DNA of 64,000 nt. Source: Pseudomonadota bacterium (GTDB taxonomy: Bacteria > Pseudomonadota > Gammaproteobacteria > Burkholderiales > Casimicrobiaceae). The stretch's first letter is position 1; each line of letters starts with the position of its first letter. The DNA lies in contig JAFEDG010000143.1 in the NCBI GenBank assembly GCA_018241745.1, forward strand, positions 1 through 64,000, given 5' to 3'. The notes beneath the pieces were generated by a model. The model did not search any database. It was given only the letters and a program-made list of their open reading frames with translations, and was not told the origin of the DNA. Below, in pieces: positions 1 through 7,778 of this stretch. The translations under genes were made by a program, and so were the position numbers.

Positions 1-2
1 GT

Positions 3-1700
3 CGCGTGTTGCCGGGACTCATCGACAACCACACGCACGTCATCCGCGGCGGGCTCAACTTCAACCTGGAATTGCGCTGGGACGGCGTGACCAGCCTCGC
101 GGACGCGATGGCGATGCTGAAGCGGCAGGTCGCGATCACCCCACCGCCGCAGTGGGTGCGCGTCGTCGGCGGCTTCACCGCGCACCAGTTCAACGAGAAA
201 CGGCTGCCGACGATCGACGAACTGAATGCCGTGGCGCCCGACACGCCCGTCTTCATCCTCCACCTGTACGACCGCGCGCTGCTGAACGGGGCCGCGCTGC
301 GCGCGGTGGGCTACACGCGCGATACCCCCGCGCCACCCGGCGGCGAGATCGTCAAGGACAGCGCCGGCAATCCCACCGGGCTGCTGCTGGCCAAGCCCAA
401 CGCCGCGATCCTCTATGCCACGCTCGCGCGGGGCCCCAGGCTGCCGCACGACTACCAGCTCAACTCGACGCGTCATTTCATGCGCGAACTCAACCGGCTG
501 GGCGTCACCGGCGTCATCGACGCCGGCGGCGGGTTCCAGAACTATCCCGAGGACTACGCCGTGATCCAGGAGCTGGCCGCTGCGGGCCAACTCACCGTGC
601 GCCTCGCGTACAACCTGTTCACGCAGAAGCCCCGGCAGGAGAAGGATGACTTTCTCCGCTGGACCGCCACGTCGACGTACCAGCAAGGCGATGACTACTT
701 CCGCCACAACGGTGCCGGCGAAATGCTGGTGTTCTCCGCGGCCGACTTCGAGGACTTCCAGCAGCCGCGGCCCGACATGCCGCCGGACATGGAACGCGAC
801 CTCGACGCCGTCGTGCGCATCCTCGCGCAGAACCGCTGGCCCTGGCGGCTGCACGCCACCTATGACGAGACGATCAGCCGCGCGCTGGACGTATTCGAGC
901 GCGTGAACCAGGACATCCCGCTGGCCGGGCTGCACTGGTTCTTCGACCATTGCGAGACGATTTCCGACGCGTCGATCGACCGCATCGCGGCGCTGGGCGG
1001 CGGCATCGCCGTCCAGCACCGGATGGCCTACCAGGGCGAGTATTTCGTCGAGCGCTATGGCCACGGCGCCGCAGAGGCCACGCCGCCCATCGCGCGGATG
1101 CTCGAGAAAGGGGTGCGTGTCTCCGCCGGCACCGACGCGACGCGCGTCGCGTCGTACAACCCGTGGGTCTCGCTCGCGTGGCTCATCACCGGCCGCACGG
1201 TCGGCGGCATGCAGCTCTATCCGCCGCGCAACTGCCTCGACCGCGAGGCCGCGTTGCGGATGTGGACGGAGAATGTCGCGTGGTTCTCCAACGACGTCGG
1301 CAACAAGGGACGCATCGAGGCCGGCCAGCTGGCGGACCTCGTCGTGCCCGATCGCGATTTCTTCGCGTGCACGGAAGACGAGATCGCGGGCACGACGTCG
1401 CTGTTGACGATCGTCGGCGGCGCCGTCGTCTACGGCGCGGGCGACTTCGCGGTGCACGACGAACGCCCGCTGCCACCGCCGATGCCCGACTGGTCACCCG
1501 TGCGCAACTTCGGCGGGTATGGTGCGTGGGCGGACACGGCGCGGCCGCCGGTCACGGCGCGCACCATCGTCACATGCGCGTGCGACCATCCGTGTTCGGT
1601 GCACGGCCACAAGCACGCGACCGCATGGCACGGCCGCCTGCCCGTCTCCGACCTCAAGAGTTTCTGGGGCGCGCTCGGCTGCGCTTGCTGGGCCGCCTGA
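3..1700 (+). CDS. Amidohydrolase of the YtcJ-like (amidohydrolase 3) family, 5' end cut off
   Basis: The reading frame is open to the left edge, so the gene begins before the window; the GTG at 6 is internal to a conserved [11 protein letters not shown] stretch and is not the start. This HxH motif is the first metal-ligand pair of the amidohydrolase TIM barrel. Further ligand candidates are the His in LHATYDE (about residue 285 of the visible part), the His in HWFFDHCE and the Asp in SAGTDAT. The family hydrolyses amide or related bonds with one or two metal ions, but the substrate cannot be read from the sequence. The C-terminal tail is rich in Cys and His (CACDHPC, HGHKH). No Sec signal can be judged because the N terminus is missing. 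Confidence 0.9.
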   Translation, partial: RVLPGLIDNHTHVIRGGLNFNLELRWDGVTSLADAMAMLKRQVAITPPPQWVRVVGGFTAHQFNEKRLPTIDELNAVAPDTPVFILHLYDRALLNGAALRAVGYTRDTPAPPGGEIVKDSAGNPTGLLLAKPNAAILYATLARGPRLPHDYQLNSTRHFMRELNRLGVTGVIDAGGGFQNYPEDYAVIQELAAAGQLTVRLAYNLFTQKPRQEKDDFLRWTATSTYQQGDDYFRHNGAGEMLVFSAADFEDFQQPRPDMPPDMERDLDAVVRILAQNRWPWRLHATYDETISRALDVFERVNQDIPLAGLHWFFDHCETISDASIDRIAALGGGIAVQHRMAYQGEYFVERYGHGAAEATPPIARMLEKGVRVSAGTDATRVASYNPWVSLAWLITGRTVGGMQLYPPRNCLDREAALRMWTENVAWFSNDVGNKGRIEAGQLADLVVPDRDFFACTEDEIAGTTSLLTIVGGAVVYGAGDFAVHDERPLPPPMPDWSPVRNFGGYGAWADTARPPVTARTIVTCACDHPCSVHGHKHATAWHGRLPVSDLKSFWGALGCACWAA

Positions 1701-1795
1701 TTTCCCGGCGCTCGCCGGTACGTACGGTGGCGACCTCGCCACCCTTGCCCCCAACCGCGGCGACGGCCGCCAATGCATCGCAAGGAGAGTTTCCA

Positions 1796-2632
1796 GTGCC
1801 CACGGTGAACACGAAGGACGGCGTTACGATTTTCTACAAGGATTGGGGCCCGAAGACGGCGCAGCCGATCATGTTCCATCACGGCTGGCCGCTGTCCAGC
1901 GACGACTGGGATGCACAGATGCTGTACTTTGTGCAGCACGGTTATCGCGTGGTCGCGCATGATCGCCGCGGGCACGGGCGGTCTGCCCAGGTGAGTGAAG
2001 GCCACGACATGGACCACTATGCGGCGGACGCATTCGCGGTCGCCGAAGCGCTGGACTTGCGCAACGCGGTCCACATCGGCCACTCCACCGGCGGCGGCGA
2101 AGTGGCGCGCTACGTCGCGCGACATGGCGAGCCGAGTCGTCGCGTCGCCAAGGCGGTGCTGGTGAGCGCCGTGCCGCCGCTGATGCTGAAGACGCCCGGC
2201 AACCCGGAAGGCCTGCCGATCGAAGCGTTCGACGGTTTCCGCAAGGGCGTCGCGGACAATCGCGCGCAGATGTTCCTCGATGTGGCATCGGGACCGTTCT
2301 ACGGCTTCAACCGCGACGGCGCCAAGGTCCATCCGGGGGTCGTGCAGAACTGGTGGCGCCAGGGGATGATGGGCAGTGCCAAGGCCCACTACGACGGCAT
2401 CAAGGCCTTCTCCGAGACGGACCAGACGGAGGACTTGAAAGCGATCACGGTGCCGACGCTCGTCATGCACGGTGACGACGACCAGATCGTCCCCATCGCC
2501 GATTCCGCGATGAAGTCGGTCAAGCTGCTGAAGAACGGCACGCTGAAGGTCTACAAGGGCTACCCCCATGGCATGTTGACCACGCATGCGGACGTGATCA
2601 ATCCGGACCTGCTGGCGTTCGTCCGCGCCTGA
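1796..2632 (+). CDS. Alpha/beta hydrolase, non-heme chloroperoxidase/arylesterase type
   Basis: A 278-residue single-domain alpha/beta hydrolase. The nucleophile elbow is GHSTGG near residue 100. The acid is probably the Asp in HGDDDQIVP and the base the His in YPHGMLTTH. The oxyanion region [11 protein letters not shown] is typical of cofactor-free haloperoxidases and arylesterases, which hydrolyse esters and can perhydrolyse acetate. GTG at 1796 is chosen because AAGGAGAG lies 6 bases upstream at 1782-1789 and the similarity starts at once with [18 protein letters not shown] longer open frame upstream overlaps the amidohydrolase gene and has no family similarity. There is no signal peptide, so it is probably cytoplasmic. 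The natural substrate is unknown. Confidence 0.92.
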   Translation: MPTVNTKDGVTIFYKDWGPKTAQPIMFHHGWPLSSDDWDAQMLYFVQHGYRVVAHDRRGHGRSAQVSEGHDMDHYAADAFAVAEALDLRNAVHIGHSTGGGEVARYVARHGEPSRRVAKAVLVSAVPPLMLKTPGNPEGLPIEAFDGFRKGVADNRAQMFLDVASGPFYGFNRDGAKVHPGVVQNWWRQGMMGSAKAHYDGIKAFSETDQTEDLKAITVPTLVMHGDDDQIVPIADSAMKSVKLLKNGTLKVYKGYPHGMLTTHADVINPDLLAFVRA

Positions 2633-2827
2633 CGGTGTGTGATCCGGGACGGCCCGCCGGCCGTTCCGGTCCCCGCTAAAAGAACCGTCGTCAGCAGCGG
2701 CGCGACACCGATATCGGACGCTCCCCGACTTTCTTGCACGCGCGTCTCACATAGCCTCGGGGTCACGCATGGCGCGCTGCGCCGTGCACATTCATCGACC
2801 CTCAACCGGAGTCCGCAGGAGGCTATC

Positions 2828-3745
2828 GTGTTCAAACGCTCTGCATCTTTCGGCATCACGCTGGCGGTCCTCGCCGCCGCGGGCTGTGCCACTTACCCGG
2901 CGCACGATCCGACGCTCGACCAGGCCCACGTGGCGCTGGACGCCGCGCGCCGCAACCCTCAGGTCGCGATGTACGCGCCGACCGAATTCGACCAGGCCGC
3001 CACGACGTTGCACCAGGCCGACGCGCTCGAAGCGGGCGGGGGCCGTTACGACGACGTGCACCAGCTCGCCGTGCGGGCCGACCAGCAGGCGGTTGCCGCG
3101 CAGAACATCGCCAAGGTGCGCAGCGAACAGGCGGCGATGGCCGCACAACAGAACGCCATGGACGCGCGGATGCGCGCCGACATGACGCAGCAACAGGCGG
3201 CGGCGGCCCAGGCGCAAGCCCTCGACGCGCAACGTCGCGCAGAGGACGCGCAACGGCTTGCCGCTGCGCCTGCCGCCTACCCCGCGCCGGGCTATGCCCC
3301 GCCGGCGTATGACTACCATCGGCGCCCGGGTGAAACGCTGTACAACGCCCCGGTCACGTCGGTGCGCGCGGTCGTCGGCCCGCCCGAGCAACGTTGCTGG
3401 GTGGAACGCCAAGTCGTCGATACCGGTAGCGGCGGCGTGAACGTGCCGGGCGCCATCGTTGGCGGCGTGATCGGCGGCGTGCTTGGCCACCAGATCGGCA
3501 GCGGTCGCGGGCAGGACTTGGCCACGGGTCTCGGCGCCGCGACGGGCGCGGTCGTCGGCGCCAACACCGGCACCGGCGGCGTCACCACGCAGGACGTGCA
3601 ACGTTGCACGACGGTCGCCGGCTCGCCGCGCCTCGATTACTGGGACGTGACGTACGACTTCGGCGGCTACCAGCACCACGTGCAGATGACCAGCGCGCCG
3701 GGCGCGACGATACTCGTCAATTCACAGGGGGAGCCGCGGGTGTAA
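2828..3745 (+). CDS. Lipoprotein with DUF4398-like helical region and glycine-zipper domain
   Basis: A 305-residue predicted outer-membrane lipoprotein. The signal peptide ends in the lipobox LAAAGC with the lipidated Cys at residue 20. Residues of about 25-145 form an Ala/Gln-rich helical region resembling DUF4398, then comes a Pro/Tyr linker. A glycine zipper follows (GAIVGGVIGGVLGHQIG and GLGAATGAVVGANTG, about residues 210-255), as in 17 kDa surface antigen/SlyB proteins. The tail ends in a small beta region (YWDVTYDFGGYQHHVQM). GTG at 2828 follows CAGGAGG at 2816-2822 with 5 bases spacing. Such proteins usually sit in the outer membrane and respond to envelope stress; the exact role is unknown. 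Confidence 0.88.
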   Translation: MFKRSASFGITLAVLAAAGCATYPAHDPTLDQAHVALDAARRNPQVAMYAPTEFDQAATTLHQADALEAGGGRYDDVHQLAVRADQQAVAAQNIAKVRSEQAAMAAQQNAMDARMRADMTQQQAAAAQAQALDAQRRAEDAQRLAAAPAAYPAPGYAPPAYDYHRRPGETLYNAPVTSVRAVVGPPEQRCWVERQVVDTGSGGVNVPGAIVGGVIGGVLGHQIGSGRGQDLATGLGAATGAVVGANTGTGGVTTQDVQRCTTVAGSPRLDYWDVTYDFGGYQHHVQMTSAPGATILVNSQGEPRV

Positions 3746-3767
3746 CCGACGCGATCCGCGAGCAGCG

Positions 3768-3807
3768 AAGGCTTCAGCCCGCCGCGTATTCGGCGGGCTT
3801 GCCTTTT
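3768..3807. terminator. Bidirectional intrinsic terminator between convergent genes
   Basis: An extended hairpin: GCCCGCCG (3777-3784), loop CGTATT, CGGCGGGC (3791-3798), flanked by AAGGC (3768-3772) pairing with GCCTT, and a T-rich end (CCTTTTG). It lies between the lipoprotein gene ending at 3745 and the opposite ArsR-type gene ending at 3814, so it probably serves the lipoprotein gene and perhaps both. Confidence 0.75.
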
Positions 3808-3813
3808 GTCCGG

Positions 3814-4158
3814 TCAGCGGCGCTTGGGCATGACCCGCTGGCGGGCATGCGCAGCCAGCACCGCCGGCAACAGGCCGGGAAACCGCTTGTCCACGTCGGC
3901 GCACCGCGACGTATTGCGCATCTCCACCCCGCTCCGTTCCGAATGGATGAGTCCCGCGTCGCGCAGCGCCTTGAAATGCTGCGACAGCGTGGACTTGGGG
4001 ATGTCGCGGTCCTTGATCGTCAGGAAGGCGGAACAGGTCATCGGGCACGACGCGCCCGCGATCTCCGCGAAGATCGCGGCCCGGACCGGGTCTGAGAGGG
4101 CGTGCAGGATGCCCTCCACGGTGATCTGGTCGGTCGTCGGATGGAACAGCGGCCTCAT
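3814..4158 (-). CDS. ArsR-family winged-helix repressor
   Basis: A 114-residue single-domain regulator. The HTH segment is LTIKDRDIPKSTLSQHFKAL followed by a wing (RDAGLIHSERSGVEMRNTSR), the usual ArsR/SmtB layout. The N terminus LHALSDPVRAAIFAEIAG is the canonical first helix. Two Cys (in GASCPMTCSAF) sit in the region between helices 2 and 3 and could sense metal or oxidation, but this is inference. The start is the ATG at 4158, 6 bases downstream of a -10 box, which suggests a leaderless mRNA. It is divergent from a short-chain dehydrogenase gene with interleaved promoters, so it probably represses that gene and itself. Confidence 0.88.
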   Translation of the reverse strand: MRPLFHPTTDQITVEGILHALSDPVRAAIFAEIAGASCPMTCSAFLTIKDRDIPKSTLSQHFKALRDAGLIHSERSGVEMRNTSRCADVDKRFPGLLPAVLAAHARQRVMPKRR

Positions 4159-4164
4159 GAAATG

Positions 4165-4193
4165 AATATAGAGCCCCTTGAAAGCTGGTTCAA
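4165..4193 (-). promoter_or_regulatory. Sigma-70-type promoter of the ArsR-type gene, predicted leaderless
   Basis: On the minus strand TTGAAC (4188-4193), 17 bases, TATATT (4165-4170), then six bases to the ATG at 4158. Transcription would start at or within a base or two of the start codon, leaving no room for a ribosome binding site. It overlaps the divergent promoter of the dehydrogenase gene. Confidence 0.7.
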
Positions 4194-4215
4194 TAGTTCG
4201 TATATCCGGGACTAT
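4178..4215 (+). promoter_or_regulatory. Promoter of the short-chain dehydrogenase gene with imperfect dyad operator
   Basis: TTGAAA (4178-4183), 17 bases, TATATC (4201-4206). An imperfect inverted repeat, ATAGT (4193-4197) and ACTAT (4211-4215), is centred on the -10 box at 4204 and also touches the -35 box of the divergent ArsR-type gene. It is therefore a candidate operator able to shut both genes. Confidence 0.6.
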
Positions 4216-4304
4216 GGGAGCCGCGAGGTCCCCATGGCGGGCCGCGGCGCACCGCGTTCGGCCCGTACACCCCGACATTCCACTTTTTCGCAAAGGCATC
4301 GAAC

Positions 4305-5051
4305 ATGAGCAAGCTCCAAGCCAAGGTGGCCGTGGTCACCGGCGCATCCAAGGGTATCGGCGCGGCCATCGCCAAGGCGCTGGCCGCCGAGGGCGCGGCG
4401 GTCGTCGTCAACTACGCGTCCAGCAAGGCGGGCGCGGATGCGGTGGTCGCCGCCATCGGCAAGGGAGGCGGCAAGGCGATCGCGGTCCAGGGCAACGTGG
4501 CGACGCAGGCCGGCGCGAAGGCAATCGTCGACGCCGCCGTCACGCAGTTCGGCCGCCTCGACATCGTCGTCAACAACTCGGGCGTGTACGAATTCTCGCC
4601 GATCGAAGCCATCACGCCGGAACACTTCCACCGCCATTTCGACACCAACGTGCTGGGCCTGCTGCTGGTGACGCAGGCGGCATCGAAGCACCTCGGCGAA
4701 GGTGGAAGCATCATCAACGTGAGCTCGGTCGTCACGCAGATCCATCCGGCCAACAGCGCCGTCTATACGGCGACGAAGGGCGCGGTCGACGCGATCACCG
4801 GCGTCCTCGCGCACGAGCTCGGCCCGCGCAGGATCCGTGTCAACAGCATCAACCCGGGCATGGTCGAGACCGAGGGGGCGCATACGGCAGGGTTCATCGG
4901 TTCCGAGTTCGCGCAACAGGTCGTCACGGAGACTCCGCTGGGCCGCCTCGGCCAGCCGGACGACATCGCCGACGTCGCCGTGTTCCTCGCGTCCAACGAC
5001 TCGCGCTGGATGACGGGCGAGAAGCTGGTCGCGTCGGGCGGCGTGCGCTGA
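4305..5051 (+). CDS. Short-chain dehydrogenase/reductase (SDR), classical type
   Basis: A 248-residue Rossmann-fold oxidoreductase. The cofactor motif is TGASKGIG (residues 12-19), the structural motif is NNSG, the catalytic Ser is in NVSSVV and the catalytic YxxxK is YTATK. The C-terminal LGRLGQPDDIADVAVFLAS and SGG motifs are those of the 3-oxoacyl reductase/glucose dehydrogenase branch. NNSG replaces the commoner NNAG. Related proteins act on diverse alcohols and ketones with NAD(P)H, so the substrate is not assignable. The start follows a 98-base leader from the promoter at 4178-4206. Divergence from an ArsR-type repressor suggests it is induced by a small molecule or metal. Confidence 0.93.
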   Translation: MSKLQAKVAVVTGASKGIGAAIAKALAAEGAAVVVNYASSKAGADAVVAAIGKGGGKAIAVQGNVATQAGAKAIVDAAVTQFGRLDIVVNNSGVYEFSPIEAITPEHFHRHFDTNVLGLLLVTQAASKHLGEGGSIINVSSVVTQIHPANSAVYTATKGAVDAITGVLAHELGPRRIRVNSINPGMVETEGAHTAGFIGSEFAQQVVTETPLGRLGQPDDIADVAVFLASNDSRWMTGEKLVASGGVR

Positions 5052-5069
5052 GCGACGCGAGACCCATCA

Positions 5070-5115
5070 GGTTGCGATGGCAACCGCCGTCCCCGGGGCC
5101 ACGCCCGGGGGCGGC
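5070..5115. terminator. Paired hairpins between convergent genes, possible termination region
   Basis: Two adjacent stems: GGTTGC-gatg-GCAACC (5070-5085), and GCCGTCCCCGGG (5086-5097) pairing with CCCGGGGGCGGC (5104-5115) with one G-T pair. They lie between the SDR gene and the opposite nirC gene. Neither is followed by a clear T tract, so Rho-independent termination is only possible. Confidence 0.4.
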
Positions 5116-5132
5116 GTCCGGCGCGCTTGCGA

Positions 5133-5978
5133 TCAGGCCGCGACGCGCTGCGGCACCACGGCCACGGGAATGCTGCGGCGTTGCGGCGCGGTCTTGTAGT
5201 GCGTCGTGTACAGCGTGGCACCGACGAACGTGAGGCCGCCGACGAGGTTGCCGACGATGGTCGGGATTTCGTTCCAGATGAAGTAGTCGAGCAGCGTGAA
5301 GTTGCCGCCCAGCATCAGGCCGCTGGGGAACAGGAACATGTTCACGACCGAGTGCTCGAAGCCCATGTAGAAGAAGACGAGGATCGGCATCCACATGCCG
5401 ATGACCTTGCCGGGCACCGTCGTCGACATCATCGCGGCGACGACGCCCGTCGACACCATCCAGTTGCACATGACTCCGCGGATGAACAGCGTCAGCATCC
5501 CGGCGGCGCCGTGGGCGGCGTAGCCGAGCGTGCGCGCTTCGCCGATGTGGCCGATCTTCTGGCCCACGGCGTCCGGAGCCACGCTGAACGCGAACGTCGA
5601 GATGATCGCCATGAACACGGCGACGGTCAGCGCACCGGCGAAGTTGCCGACGAATACCAGTCCCCAGTTGCGGCCGACGCCTGCCCACGTGGCACCCGGC
5701 CGCTTGTCGATCACGGCGAGCGGCGCCAGCGTGAACACGCCGGTCAGCAGATCGAAGCCCATCAGGTACAGCATCACGAAGCCGACGGGGAACAGCAATG
5801 CGCCGGCCAGTGCGTTGCCGGTATTGACGGTGATGGTTACTGCGAAGGCCGCCGCGAGCGCGAGGATCGCGCCGGCCATGTAGGCGCGGATCAGCGTGTC
5901 GCGGGTGGACATGACGAGCTTGGATTCGCCGGCGTCAACCATCTTGGTGACATATTCGGCAGGAGCGAGGTAAGCCAT
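5133..5978 (-). CDS. nirC: Formate/nitrite channel of the FNT family, probably nitrite transporter NirC
   Basis: A 281-residue inner-membrane protein with six hydrophobic helices, the FNT fold that forms pentamers. Family signatures are visible: FPVGFVMLYLMGFDLLTG, FIRGVMCNWMV and GFEHSVVNMFLFP, the last holding the conserved pore His. The start is set at 5978 because AAAGGA (5985-5990) is 6 bases upstream; the ATG at 5984 would abut it. It is the last gene of the cobA-nirB-nirD-nasR run, 106 bases after the regulator gene, so nitrite import or export is more likely than formate transport. It probably supplies cytoplasmic NirBD with nitrite. Confidence 0.9.
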   Translation of the reverse strand: MAYLAPAEYVTKMVDAGESKLVMSTRDTLIRAYMAGAILALAAAFAVTITVNTGNALAGALLFPVGFVMLYLMGFDLLTGVFTLAPLAVIDKRPGATWAGVGRNWGLVFVGNFAGALTVAVFMAIISTFAFSVAPDAVGQKIGHIGEARTLGYAAHGAAGMLTLFIRGVMCNWMVSTGVVAAMMSTTVPGKVIGMWMPILVFFYMGFEHSVVNMFLFPSGLMLGGNFTLLDYFIWNEIPTIVGNLVGGLTFVGATLYTTHYKTAPQRRSIPVAVVPQRVAA

Positions 5979-6084
5979 GAGCATTCCTTTGCGTCTGGAT
6001 GTTGCGATCGCGCGACCCCGCCCGCTGGACGGGGTGCACGCCCATTTCGCCTCGAGCCGCCGTTAGCCCGATGCCGCGCTTGCT

Positions 6085-7422
6085 TCAATCGTGCTGCGAT
6101 GCCGCCAGCTGCGCGAACGCCTCGTCCGGCAGCGACAGCGTCGCTTCCGCCACGTCGACCATGCGGCGGTTCTGGTCCATCGATGTCTTCTGGAGCGCGC
6201 GGAACGCCGCCTCCTCGGTCATGCCGAGCCGTGTCATCAGCACGCCCTTCGCGCGCTCGATCGCCTTGCGGTCGTGCAGCGCGCGGCGGGCATCCACCAG
6301 CTCGCCTTCCATCGCCGCCATCCGGGCCGCCTGCGCATGCACGAGATCGAGCAGTGAACCGGCCTTGCCCCCGTCGGCCTGCGGCGGTTCGGGCGCGCGC
6401 GTCGCGGGGCCGGCCATGTCGAAGAAGCGCTCGACCGCGTGCTGCGAGCGCGCGGGCGGATGATCGCGCAGCGCGCGCGACATGCCCTCGGAATCCTCGA
6501 GATCCCGCTCGGCAGCCCGGATCTCCGCGTCACAGGCTTCGCGGAGCCGCTCGACCAGCGCGAGCTCGAGCGTCCACAGCATGTCGATGCGACCCGTGCA
6601 TACCTCGAACCACACGTCGCTCTGACGCGGTTCGAGCGCCGCGCCTGCGCGTGCCGTACACAGCGCGCGGCGCATCCGCTCGAGCCGCGACGTGTTGGCA
6701 CCGAGCTGCTCGGCCTCCCAGCGCTCGCGCAACGGCGCGTCGACGAAGCGCGCGAAGACGGCGAGGTTGCGCTCCTGCGCCTCGATCAGGTGCACGACGC
6801 GCTGCTGGTGGGGCAGCGTGCATTGCGTCGACGCGAACAGCAGCGCGCCCACCGCACGTTCCTGCCCCGCCTCCTCCTTGCCCTGCACCAGGTGGACGAA
6901 CGCTACCAGCAAGTTGGAGACGCCCGGCAGCTGCGCGGCGTCGGCCATGTGCACGATCAGCTCGATCTGGCCGCCGATGAACGTGCTGAAGGCTGCCACG
7001 GCCTCGTGCGCGCTGAGCGCGCGGCGCTCGATGCGCCCGCGCAGCTCTCGCATGGCCTCCATGCCCAGCGTCACCCAGGCCATCAGCGCCAGCATCCGCG
7101 CACTGGCCCCTTGCTCCGGCCCCTGTTGCGCATCGAACAGCGCGCGCACGTGCGCCTCCGCCGCAAGCGAATCGGCCATCATCGCGCGCCGCGTTTCGGC
7201 AAAGCGAAGGCCGCAGGACGCGACGTAGATCGACGATGCACCGCGCTCGCGCTGCAGCGCGTGGATCAGCGCGCCGAGCGCGCGCGCGAGCTCGACGCGT
7301 GCCGCAAGCCGGCGTACGCCGTCCATCTCGCGCCGGCGCGCCTCGAGCGCGAGCCGCGCCGCCGGCGACGGCGGGGGTGCGCTCGGAGAGACGACCATCT
7401 TCAGGTTGCCTGGCTGACGCAT
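6085..7422 (-). CDS. nasR: NIT-ANTAR nitrate/nitrite-responsive antiterminator (NasR-like)
   Basis: A 445-residue regulator. Residues of about 35-300 match the all-helical NIT nitrate/nitrite sensing domain (opening ARALGALIHALQRERGASS). Residues of about 375-445 form an ANTAR RNA-binding domain (AIERAKGVLMTRLGMTEEAA). In Klebsiella NasR this architecture binds nitrate or nitrite and then a leader hairpin to prevent termination. The ATG at 7422 has GGAGGTGG just upstream and overlaps the end of nirD by 22 bases; the ATG at 7398 lacks a good ribosome binding site. The gene lies inside the operon it probably controls, which gives positive feedback. Confidence 0.92.
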   Translation of the reverse strand: MRQPGNLKMVVSPSAPPPSPAARLALEARRREMDGVRRLAARVELARALGALIHALQRERGASSIYVASCGLRFAETRRAMMADSLAAEAHVRALFDAQQGPEQGASARMLALMAWVTLGMEAMRELRGRIERRALSAHEAVAAFSTFIGGQIELIVHMADAAQLPGVSNLLVAFVHLVQGKEEAGQERAVGALLFASTQCTLPHQQRVVHLIEAQERNLAVFARFVDAPLRERWEAEQLGANTSRLERMRRALCTARAGAALEPRQSDVWFEVCTGRIDMLWTLELALVERLREACDAEIRAAERDLEDSEGMSRALRDHPPARSQHAVERFFDMAGPATRAPEPPQADGGKAGSLLDLVHAQAARMAAMEGELVDARRALHDRKAIERAKGVLMTRLGMTEEAAFRALQKTSMDQNRRMVDVAEATLSLPDEAFAQLAASQHD

Positions 7423-7778
7423 CGCTCCACCTCCGGCTCGTCCTGCACCCGCCTGTCCACCTGCAACATCACCTGCCCCGCGTCCACGCGCACCGCGAAG
7501 CGCCGTGCGCAGCCCCGATCCGGCGCGACCGCTGCGCCGTCCGCGAGGCCGATCGTCCAGCCGTGCAGCGGACACGCCACCTGCTCGCCGAACACGATCC
7601 CCTGCGACAGCGGACCGCCCTTGTGCGGGCAGCGATCGAGCAGCGCGAACACGCCGTCAGCAGCCGTGCGGAAGATCGCGATGTCGCCATGCCGCGCGCT
7701 GCGGTACACGCGCGCGCCCAGGCGCGGGATGTCCTCGAGCCGGCCGACGTTCGTCCAGGTTTCCACGGCGTCGCTCAT
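7401..7778 (-). CDS. nirD: Assimilatory nitrite reductase (NADH) small subunit
   Basis: A 125-residue Rieske-type protein. The cluster or cluster-like motifs are CPHKGGPLSQG and CPLHGW, so both Cys-x-His and Cys-xx-His pairs are present. In many NirD proteins these ligands are lost, so this copy may still bind a [2Fe-2S] cluster. It partners the large subunit NirB in reducing nitrite to ammonium with NADH in the cytoplasm. Its ATG overlaps the TGA of nirB (ATGA at 7775-7778), indicating translational coupling. The C-terminal 25 residues are an extension rich in Glu, Arg and Val. Confidence 0.95.
   Translation of the reverse strand: MSDAVETWTNVGRLEDIPRLGARVYRSARHGDIAIFRTAADGVFALLDRCPHKGGPLSQGIVFGEQVACPLHGWTIGLADGAAVAPDRGCARRFAVRVDAGQVMLQVDRRVQDEPEVERCVSQAT

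Noticed and set aside
950..1795. A long N-terminal extension of the alpha/beta hydrolase
   Set aside because: The frame is Arg-rich, overlaps the amidohydrolase, and a good ribosome binding site and GTG start lie at 1782-1798.
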